Source of the DNA: Akkermansiaceae bacterium
GTDB lineage: Bacteria > Verrucomicrobiota > Verrucomicrobiia > Verrucomicrobiales > Akkermansiaceae
Assembly: GCA_018676385.1 (NCBI GenBank)
Contig: JABHEX010000264.1
Coordinates: forward strand, 1 to 6,513
Reading direction: 5' to 3'
Length of the DNA: 6,513 bases
The notes under the pieces are model-generated. The model was not told the DNA's origin and ran no database searches. It saw nothing but the letters and a program-made list of their open reading frames with translations. Within the stretch, counting starts at the first letter, position 1; each line of letters starts with the position of its first letter. The position numbers were made by a program, and so were the translations under genes. Shown piece after piece: positions 1 through 5,993 of this stretch.

Positions 1-19
1 ATCGATCCGGTGAGTCGCG

Positions 20-60
20 AAAAACCAACAAAAAAGAACTAACAACCAACTAATTACATC
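20..60 (+). promoter_or_regulatory. A/C-rich leader without Shine-Dalgarno
   Basis: The 41 bases before the first ATG contain only one G (position 36) and are built from AAC/CAAC-like steps ending in TAATTACATC. No GGAG-like ribosome binding site is present at the usual distance. Such unstructured, G-poor leaders are typical of genes translated without Shine-Dalgarno pairing, as is common in Bacteroidota and is also reported outside them; applying this here is inference. No clear -35/-10 promoter fits in the 60 bases available, so the promoter may lie left of the window. Confidence 0.45.
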
Positions 61-825
61 ATGAAAATTAACCAAAAAATTAAAACAATCCTGCCTCTCG
101 CGGCATTCGCCGGGCTCGCAGTCAGTGCGAATGCGGCAGTGATGAGTATCGACTTTGAGAGTAACGATATTGTGCAGTCCGGTGATCCCACCCACAACTT
201 GGGACCTTCGCTTCCGGGTCAGGTGGGCGACTGGTACAAAATGCACAATAATACTGGGTCAAATTTCACAGCTAGCCCATCCGTTGTGACCCCCGGAGGC
301 ACGTTTAATTTCAACACCGGTGGAAACCTATTTAGATTTGAGGGTAAGCCTCGTGATACTTCTATCCTGCGCGAGAACTACGCCTTCCTAGGCAGTGGTG
401 ATGATACAGCCTACAGTTACGACGGCGCACACAGCTGGTCTCTGACGAATCTCACTCCGAACGGGGTCTACAACATCATCATGTACTCCATGCATGACAA
501 TAACTTTGGCGGTAATTACCTGGGCCCATCTATGTTCTCCGTCGACGGTTTTGACGCGGGCAACGGTGTGGGTGTTGCCATCGGGGGAGAAGGTGCCAGT
601 TTGACTGCAGCGGAGCTCGATGCGATCGGCGATGAAAGTGATACCACCTTCTTCGGTGTCGTGGCGGATGGAACCGGCACGATTACAGGAACATGGGATC
701 ATCTTGATACTGATGGCGGCGAAGCTCGGTGGGGCGGTATTCAGTTCGAGCAGATCCCCGAGCCCTCCACCACCGCCCTTCTCGGCCTTGGTGGACTTGC
801 CCTCATCCTCCGTCGCCGCAAGTAA
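61..825 (+). CDS. PEP-CTERM sorting-domain exported protein, function unknown
   Basis: This is a 254-residue secreted protein probably anchored or processed at the cell envelope. Residues 1-25 form a signal peptide: a Lys-rich start (MKINQKIK), a hydrophobic core, and a likely cleavage after SANA (residue 25). The C-terminus is a textbook PEP-CTERM tail: Pro-Glu-Pro at 233-235, a Leu/Gly/Ala membrane segment at about 239-250, and a basic RRRK end. In known systems such tails are recognised by exosortase (EpsH/XrtA family), which is not in this window. The middle (about 26-230) is rich in Gly, Asp, Asn and Thr and looks like a secreted beta-sandwich. It includes an NLTPNGVYNIIMYS strand and a closing WGGIQFEQ strand, a layout often seen in verrucomicrobial PEP-CTERM proteins. 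I see no catalytic motif. The start is fixed by the signal peptide immediately after ATG. A strong terminator follows 30 bp downstream, so it is transcribed separately from the sulfatase. Confidence 0.93.
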   Translation: MKINQKIKTILPLAAFAGLAVSANAAVMSIDFESNDIVQSGDPTHNLGPSLPGQVGDWYKMHNNTGSNFTASPSVVTPGGTFNFNTGGNLFRFEGKPRDTSILRENYAFLGSGDDTAYSYDGAHSWSLTNLTPNGVYNIIMYSMHDNNFGGNYLGPSMFSVDGFDAGNGVGVAIGGEGASLTAAELDAIGDESDTTFFGVVADGTGTITGTWDHLDTDGGEARWGGIQFEQIPEPSTTALLGLGGLALILRRRK

Positions 826-855
826 CCCGGCCTCGGAAAACCAACCATCCTTCAA

Positions 856-892
856 CCCCACGCCCCTCACCGGGGCGTGGGGTTTTTTCTTT
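856..892 (+). terminator. Rho-independent terminator of the PEP-CTERM gene
   Basis: A perfect 11-bp GC-rich stem (CCCCACGCCCC at 856-866 pairing with GGGGCGTGGGG at 872-882) encloses a 5-base loop (TCACC). TTTTTT at 883-888 follows directly, then CTTT. It begins 30 bp after the stop codon of the PEP-CTERM gene, as expected for an intrinsic terminator on the + strand. There is no A-run on the left flank, so it should not work well for the other strand. Confidence 0.96.
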
Positions 893-1355
893 GGCTGAAT
901 GTCCAATAGCTCGAATCGCAGCACGCTCTCGACATTCGACCCGACCGCTGTTAATCCAGCGACCTGGAAACAATTTAACTCGCAGTCATCAACTCAATGT
1001 CCCGCAAGCGCAGGCTCAAACCCGATGCCGCGATGCAGGAAACAATTCGAAGCGCATGAGATGGATCGTTCTATCTGTTAGCTGGCCACGAGACAGGATC
1101 TCGCCTTGCCAAAAAAGTAAGTGCCTCACAAAGATAGGGTGGAGTCATTTAAATAACACCCAACAAAAGAGCTTTCCATGATAGCTAAGTTTGCACTTCC
1201 TCTCTCTCACCTGCGCTGAAGCTGCGACGACTCAATGCTGCACTGCGGCAAGGAAAACCCTAACCAAAGAAGACGCGAGCAGCTCTAAAATGAGTGATTT
1301 AAATTGAAAAAACTCTGCATCAGTGTTCAGACTGTGCAACAAAACAACTTAACCG
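893..1355. other. Gene-free spacer upstream of the sulfatase
   Basis: About 460 bp lie between the terminator and the sulfatase start. The open frames here (for example one of 60 codons at 899-1081) have no ribosome binding site, no recognisable motif and unconvincing composition, and I do not call them genes. I see no tRNA, no riboswitch and no transposon end. A weak 5-bp inverted repeat (CGAGA at 1089-1093, TCTCG at 1099-1103) is present. The right half is A/T-rich and holds the paired 13-bp sites listed separately. It probably contains the sulfatase promoter, but no good -35/-10 pair stands out. The left half could be a decayed gene, though I cannot identify one. Confidence 0.6.
1142..1304 (+). 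repeat. Paired 13-bp sites GAGT(C/G)ATTTAAAT, possible operator
   Basis: GAGTCATTTAAAT at 1142-1154 and GAGTGATTTAAAT at 1292-1304 differ at one base of 13. They are in the same orientation, exactly 150 bp apart start to start. Each contains the 8-bp palindrome ATTTAAAT. The second copy ends 51 bp before the sulfatase ATG, a position where an activator or repressor site would be expected. The repeat is directly visible; the role as a control site is inference, and A/T-rich sequence makes chance similarity easier. Confidence 0.35.
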
Positions 1356-2954
1356 ATGATCCATTATTCAAAACTCCTCGCTCTCTTTTTCGTTGGGATA
1401 ACTCTTGCCACCCAATCTCTCCAAGCTGCCGACAAGCGACCAAACATTCTCTTTATTTTCAGCGATGACCATGCACCTCATGCAATCGGTGCCTATGACG
1501 GATGGCTTAAATCTGTTAATCCCACTCCTGAAATCGATAAACTCGCAGCCGAGGGAATGCTTTTCACAAACTCGTTCTGCACGAATTCTATTTGTGGCCC
1601 GAGCCGAGCAGTCATTCAAACCGGAAAACACAGCCACAAAAATGGCTTCATGAATAACGGAAATTCTTTTGACTGGAATCAGCAAACGTTTCCAAAATTA
1701 CTAAAAGCCGTTGGATACCAGACGGCTATTTTTGGCAAATCGCACCTTAAGGGAAAACCACAGGGATTTGATGAATGGAAGGTGCTTCCCGGCCAAGGTC
1801 TCTACTACAATCCCGATTTTTTCACTCCAAAGGGGAAGGTCACTATCGAAGGCCACTGCACCGATGTCGTCACGGACATGGCAATTGATTGGCTTAAAAA
1901 CCGCAAAGAAAAAAAACCGTTTATGCTCATGGTTCAGCACAAAGCTCCTCACCGGAACTGGATGCCGGCTGCACGTCATCTGAAGCTTTATGCAGATATG
2001 AAAATGCCCGAACCATCAACTCTATTCGATAAGTGGGAAGATAATTCACCTGCAGCCAGAAACCAGGAGCTGGAAGTAGATCGGCACATGCACATTAACT
2101 ACGATCTTTTTGTTGATCTTACTCCGGATTTCGCTGATGACAAATCAGCAGTGACTGACAAGTCAGCTTTCCGCAACATGCGCCGAATGACTGACGCACA
2201 GCTCAGGCCATGGTTTGCCCACTATCAGCCACTGGATAAAGCTCTGCACGATGCCAAGCTCAGCGGAAAAGAGCTGGTTAGATGGAAATACCAGCGGTAT
2301 GCAAAAAATTATCTTCGCTGCGTTAAAGGTGTCGATGAAAGCGTGGGGAAATTAAGAAAAACTCTTAAGGAGCTTGGACTGAGCGATAACACAGTAGTAA
2401 TTTATTCCTCTGATCAAGGATTTTATATCGGCGATCATGGTTGGTATGACAAACGCTGGATGTATGAGGAGTCTCTCAAAATGCCACTGGTCGTCAGCTG
2501 GCCTGGAGTGACTAAGCCGGGCAGCAAGAGTGAAGCTATGGTTCAGAATCTCGACTACGCTCAGACCTTTCTCGATCTCGCGGGAGCCCCTCAACCCGAC
2601 GATATGCAGGGAATATCGCTCAAGCCCCTGTTGGAAGGCAAGACTCCCGAATGGCGGAAGAGCATCTACTACCACTACTACGAACATCCCAGCGTTCACA
2701 TGGTTCCTCGTCACTACGGAGTCAGAACCGAGCGATACAAATTGATTCACTTCTATCAATTTGATGATTGGGAATTCTATGATCTGATAACCGATCCCGA
2801 TGAACTAGATAATCTCTACAACAAGCCCGAGCATCAAACGATCATTGCAGAGACGAAGAAAGAACTCGCCCGCCTGCGCAAGACATATCAGGACGACAGC
2901 AATGTCTCTATCAAAGATAAAGTCTGGCAGAACAAATTCTGGAAGGTTAAATAA
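1356..2954 (+). CDS. Exported S1-family sulfatase, Cys-type (resembles N-acetylglucosamine-6-sulfatase)
   Basis: This 532-residue secreted or periplasmic enzyme should hydrolyse sulfate esters from a carbohydrate. A signal peptide covers about residues 1-24 (cleavage near LQA|AD). The active-site signature is CGPSRAVIQTGK at 80-91: Cys80 is the residue converted to formylglycine, Arg84 stabilises it, and Lys91 follows. Other expected sites are the metal-binding Asp37-Asp38 (IFSDDHA), Lys128 and His130 (GKSH), His195 and His199 in the QHKAPHRNW segment, Asp353-Gln354 (SSDQGF), His361 and Lys366 (GDHGWYDK). The C-terminal RTERYKLIHFY and FYDLITDPDELDNLY segments match the small C-terminal subdomain of this family. 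CTNSICGPSR and HKAPHRNWMP recall mucin-desulfating GlcNAc-6-sulfatases (S1_11-like), but the substrate is inferred. Because the nucleophile is Cys, it needs a formylglycine-generating enzyme or anaerobic maturase, neither present here. The length is normal. There is no Shine-Dalgarno; the leader is A/C-rich (CAACAAAACAACTTAACCG). The start is fixed by the signal peptide. Confidence 0.93.
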   Translation: MIHYSKLLALFFVGITLATQSLQAADKRPNILFIFSDDHAPHAIGAYDGWLKSVNPTPEIDKLAAEGMLFTNSFCTNSICGPSRAVIQTGKHSHKNGFMNNGNSFDWNQQTFPKLLKAVGYQTAIFGKSHLKGKPQGFDEWKVLPGQGLYYNPDFFTPKGKVTIEGHCTDVVTDMAIDWLKNRKEKKPFMLMVQHKAPHRNWMPAARHLKLYADMKMPEPSTLFDKWEDNSPAARNQELEVDRHMHINYDLFVDLTPDFADDKSAVTDKSAFRNMRRMTDAQLRPWFAHYQPLDKALHDAKLSGKELVRWKYQRYAKNYLRCVKGVDESVGKLRKTLKELGLSDNTVVIYSSDQGFYIGDHGWYDKRWMYEESLKMPLVVSWPGVTKPGSKSEAMVQNLDYAQTFLDLAGAPQPDDMQGISLKPLLEGKTPEWRKSIYYHYYEHPSVHMVPRHYGVRTERYKLIHFYQFDDWEFYDLITDPDELDNLYNKPEHQTIIAETKKELARLRKTYQDDSNVSIKDKVWQNKFWKVK

Positions 2955-2957
2955 ACT

Positions 2958-4655
2958 TTAGAACTTATCTGTCACGGCACCCGTCGACGCTGATGTCACG
3001 GTGTGAGCATACTTGGCGAGCACCCCACGCTTGTAGCGGGGCTCGTACGGTTGCCAGTCGGCCTTACGCGCTGAGAGTTCGTCATCGGATAGATTCACAC
3101 TAATACTGTTGCCAACCGCATCGATGGTGATTTCGTCACCGTCATTGAGTAGTGCGATGGGGCCGCCCACATGTGCTTCGGGGGTGATATGTCCAACGAC
3201 AAATCCGTGGCTGCCACCGGAAAACCGACCGTCCGTGATGAGTGCCACCTTGTCGCCGAGGCCACGTCCCATGACCGCACTCGTCGGCCCGAGCATCTCA
3301 CGCATTCCAGGACCACCTTTAGGCCCCTCACGACGGATGACAATCACATCCCCATCGACAATCTTACCGTCAAGAATAGCTTTCATGGCATCCTCTTCGC
3401 AATCAAACACTTTAGCGAAACCGGTGAAGCTATTGCCCTCCTTACCAGTAATCTTAGCAACGGCACCCTCAGGCGCGAGGTTACCGTAGAGTATACGAAG
3501 GTGGCTGTCTTTTTTGATCGGGTTATCGAGCGGGCGAATGATATTCTGATCAGCAGGATACTCAATCGGTGAGTTAGCGAGATTTTCCGCCATGGTTTTC
3601 CCAGTAACCGTCATACAGTCGCCGTGAAGTAACCCCTCTTTAAGAAGCAACTTCATCAGAGGCACCGTGCCACCAATTCTGACAAGATCGGACATCACAT
3701 ACTTACCGCTTGGCTTCAAGTCGGCAAGCATCGGCACCTTTTTGCCAATCTCAGTGAAGTCGTCGATATTCAGTTCAACCTCACAAGCATGCGCCATGGC
3801 CAGCAGGTGAAGCACGGCATTGGTAGAACCACCAAGAGCAATGACGACTGTGATTGCATTTTCAAAAGCTTTTCGAGTGAGGATGTCGCGCGGAAGAACC
3901 CCCTTGTCCATCATGTTAAGTACCGCGGCTCCGGCGTCAAAGCAGTCGCGCATCTTGTCCTCTCCCACTGCGTCCTGTGCAGAGCTGTTAGGAAGCGACA
4001 TCCCAAGTGCCTCAATCGCACTTGCCATGGTGTTCGCGGTATACATACCCCCACAGGAGCCCTCGCCAGGGATAGCATTCTCCGTGACTGCTTGAAGCTC
4101 ATCATCAGAGTATTCACCGGCAGCGTGTTTCCCCACAGCTTCAAAAACAGAAACGATATCGAGATCTTTTTCCTCCCCTTTGATGCTCGCGCAACCGGGC
4201 TGAATGGTTCCTCCATAAACAAAAATACTGGGTCGGTTCAAACGAGCCAAAGCAATGATGCAGCCGGGCATGTTTTTATCACAGCCGCCAATAGCGACCA
4301 CGCCGTCCATACCCTCACAACCGATCACAGTCTCGATAGAATCGGCAATCACCTCACGTGAAACGAGTGAGTATTTCATCCCCTCGGTCCCCATGGAGAT
4401 ACCATCGGAAATAGTGATGGTGTTAAAAATAACCGATTTCCCACCAGCGGCATCAACGCCCTTGGCGGACTCCTTGGCGAGACGGTCAATGTGCACATTG
4501 CACGGCGTCACCTGACTCCATGTCGATGCCACACCAATTTGCGGCTTATCAAAATCATCGTTGCTAAAACCCACAGCATGCATCATCGCACGTGAAGGTG
4601 CGCGGTCGGGACCATCAAAAACTTGTGAGGAATACGGGCGGCGTTGATCAGACAT
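2958..4655 (-). CDS. ilvD: Dihydroxy-acid dehydratase
   Basis: This cytoplasmic enzyme dehydrates 2,3-dihydroxy-isovalerate and 2,3-dihydroxy-3-methylvalerate to the 2-keto acids that precede valine, leucine and isoleucine (and pantothenate through valine). The 565-residue length is typical. Visible motifs are TPCNVH with Cys52, the metal-binding region ISDGISMGTEGMKYSL from about residue 82 (Asp84), GGCDKNMPGC with Cys125 and Lys126 (the lysine carbamylated in known structures), GEGSCGGMYTANTM with Cys201, REGPKGGPGMREM from about 442, and GRFSGGSHG with the catalytic-base Ser479. The three cysteines, especially the TPCN one, fit the plant/actinobacterial [2Fe-2S] class rather than the E. 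coli oxygen-sensitive [4Fe-4S] class, which from memory has VPGHVH in place of TPCNVH. It stands alone, without ilvBHC or leu genes, and diverges from mutY. No leader peptide or attenuator is visible upstream, and no Shine-Dalgarno precedes the ATG. Its stop codon lies 3 bp from that of the converging sulfatase. Confidence 0.98.
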   Translation of the reverse strand: MSDQRRPYSSQVFDGPDRAPSRAMMHAVGFSNDDFDKPQIGVASTWSQVTPCNVHIDRLAKESAKGVDAAGGKSVIFNTITISDGISMGTEGMKYSLVSREVIADSIETVIGCEGMDGVVAIGGCDKNMPGCIIALARLNRPSIFVYGGTIQPGCASIKGEEKDLDIVSVFEAVGKHAAGEYSDDELQAVTENAIPGEGSCGGMYTANTMASAIEALGMSLPNSSAQDAVGEDKMRDCFDAGAAVLNMMDKGVLPRDILTRKAFENAITVVIALGGSTNAVLHLLAMAHACEVELNIDDFTEIGKKVPMLADLKPSGKYVMSDLVRIGGTVPLMKLLLKEGLLHGDCMTVTGKTMAENLANSPIEYPADQNIIRPLDNPIKKDSHLRILYGNLAPEGAVAKITGKEGNSFTGFAKVFDCEEDAMKAILDGKIVDGDVIVIRREGPKGGPGMREMLGPTSAVMGRGLGDKVALITDGRFSGGSHGFVVGHITPEAHVGGPIALLNDGDEITIDAVGNSISVNLSDDELSARKADWQPYEPRYKRGVLAKYAHTVTSASTGAVTDKF

Positions 4656-4910
4656 GGCAACGTGCTAATGCATCCCCGCAAAGATGTAAATAGGCAAGTG
4701 TAGTGCTCTGCCGCCTTCATCGTATTTTTTCAGGACTCATGCAATGCGCATGACCCAGAAACGTGATAGCCCCCTCACCAGCAAGGCATGCTTTGTGCTC
4801 ACACTCGACAACAACGACCGCGTAAATACTTAGCACAACAAACAAATCCCTAGCAGTAGTCAGATGTATTTTAGATTGGCATTCCTCCACACCGAGTAAA
4901 GACTCTATCC
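4656..4910. promoter_or_regulatory. Divergent ilvD/mutY control region with two short palindromes
   Basis: These 255 bp separate the oppositely directed starts of ilvD and mutY and must hold promoters for both, though no consensus -35/-10 pair is convincing. Two palindromic elements are visible. TCATGC-AATGC-GCATGA (4737-4753) has perfect 6-bp arms. CAAGGCATGCTTTG (4782-4795) is symmetric except for one position in each arm and centres on GCATGC. Both share a GCATG core and their centres are about 43 bp apart. They could be operator half-sites for either gene; this is inference. Neither has a T-run that would make it a terminator. Confidence 0.3.
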
Positions 4911-5948
4911 ATGGTCGAACCACCCACAAAACCCAAGGCAACGAAGCACCCACTACGTAATACACGGGCGCTTCAAAACGCACTTGTAAAGTGGTTTGAA
5001 AAAGAAGGGAAAAGCTACCCATGGCGCGACACCACCGACCCGTGGGCAATCCTAGTTTCGGAAATCATGCTACAGCAGACGCAAGTTGCCACTGTGTTGG
5101 GTAAAGGTCACTACACACGCTTCATGGCGCTATACCCAACACCTCGAGATATGGCGGAGGCCACCGAACAAGAGGTTCTCACTGCCTGGGAAGGACTAGG
5201 CTACTACCGCAGGGCCCGGAACCTACATGCAGCTGCACGCACAATAACACGCGCCCACAGTGGTGTTTTCCCTCGCAAATCCGAAAAAATTCGCGCACTT
5301 CCGGGCATCGGATTATACACAGCCGGGGCTGTAGCATCATTTGCATATAACGAGGCACAACCAATTGTTGATGCTAATGTCGCTCGTGTGTTTTCTCGCC
5401 TTTTCGACTTTCAGCAACGCATTGATACAACTTCAGGAAATAAACAACTGTGGCAATGGGCTGAAGATTTACTATTCAGGAAAAACCCGCGTCACTATAA
5501 CTCGGCTTTAATGGAACTAGGGCAGAGTTACTGCTCAAATAAATCACCCAATTGCTCGCACTGCCCTGTAAAGCATTTCTGCCAGTGCATGAATCCTACG
5601 ACTCTACCGATCAAGAAATCCACTACCAAAATTACTCGCACTAACGAGTTTGCTTTTTTTTCGCAGGACTGCCATGGCCGAGTATTGTTAGAAAAACAAG
5701 CAGAAGGAAAACGACGACAAGGCATGTGGCACCTCCCGCGTCGCGAACATCAAGACACTCTTGATCTATCACTTGCACTAAAAACAAGCTACAGTATCAC
5801 GCGCTACCATGTCACATTACGCGTTTACCATATCCATGAAAGTCTTGTAGAATTAGATAACAACTCACAATGGCACCACCTCAACGCGCTGGAAAATCTA
5901 CCCATACCCAGCCCAGATCGGCGAGCACTCATCTCACTGCTAGAATAG
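4911..5948 (+). CDS. mutY: Adenine DNA glycosylase (A/G-specific)
   Basis: This enzyme removes adenine mispaired with 8-oxoguanine or guanine, starting base-excision repair that prevents G:C to T:A changes. The 345-residue length is normal. The N-terminal catalytic domain has SYPWR (35-39), the catalytic Glu51 in SEIMLQQTQV, the helix-hairpin-helix LPGIGLYTAGA (130-140), and the catalytic Asp154 in VDANVARV. The [4Fe-4S] loop follows the exact C-x6-C-x2-C-x5-C pattern (Cys208, 215, 218, 224). After a linker, the NUDIX-like C-terminal domain (about 245-345) that recognises 8-oxoguanine is present: EFAFFSQDCHGRVLLEKQ, then GMWHLPRRE, then ITRYHVTLRVYHI. In the last segment the usual F-(S/T)-H loop reads Ile-Thr-Arg by eye alignment, which is unusual. 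The start is the ATG at 4911, giving about 20 poorly conserved residues before the conserved helix. There is no Shine-Dalgarno. It may be co-transcribed with the nucleotidyltransferase 45 bp downstream. Confidence 0.97.
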   Translation: MVEPPTKPKATKHPLRNTRALQNALVKWFEKEGKSYPWRDTTDPWAILVSEIMLQQTQVATVLGKGHYTRFMALYPTPRDMAEATEQEVLTAWEGLGYYRRARNLHAAARTITRAHSGVFPRKSEKIRALPGIGLYTAGAVASFAYNEAQPIVDANVARVFSRLFDFQQRIDTTSGNKQLWQWAEDLLFRKNPRHYNSALMELGQSYCSNKSPNCSHCPVKHFCQCMNPTTLPIKKSTTKITRTNEFAFFSQDCHGRVLLEKQAEGKRRQGMWHLPRREHQDTLDLSLALKTSYSITRYHVTLRVYHIHESLVELDNNSQWHHLNALENLPIPSPDRRALISLLE

Positions 5949-5993
5949 GCTTTCCAACTTGCTTCGCCGACTATTCTCGCTCACCATCATGTT

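Noticed and set aside
1..42. Possible tail of an upstream gene: an open frame from base 1 ending in TAA at 40-42 (IDPVSREKPTKKN)
   Set aside because: Only 13 codons are visible, a second frame is also open to 53, and there is no motif to choose between a real C-terminus and chance.
388..924. 178-codon open frame on the - strand
   Set aside because: It is antisense to the well-supported PEP-CTERM gene, runs across the terminator, and its translation has no recognisable motif.
899..1081. 60-codon open frame after the terminator, + strand
   Set aside because: No ribosome binding site or promoter, low-complexity Ser/Asn/Arg composition, no motif; overlapping frames here are equally open.
1304..1332. 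Possible promoter TTGAAA (1304-1309) followed by TTCAGA near 1326
   Set aside because: The -10 element is a poor match and the TTGAAA lies in an A/T-rich run; not strong enough to call.
2970..3001. Direct repeat TGTCACGG at 2970-2977 and 2994-3001
   Set aside because: It lies in frame in the ilvD C-terminal coding sequence, 24 bp apart, and reflects two similar Val-Thr codon pairs.
3789..4361. 190-codon open frame on the + strand inside ilvD
   Set aside because: Fully antisense to ilvD, whose motifs are complete; long antisense frames are common in such coding sequence.
4717..5049. 110-codon hydrophobic open frame on the - strand across the mutY start
   Set aside because: Its first third is antisense to conserved mutY codons, and the rest lies in the control region without motif or leader.
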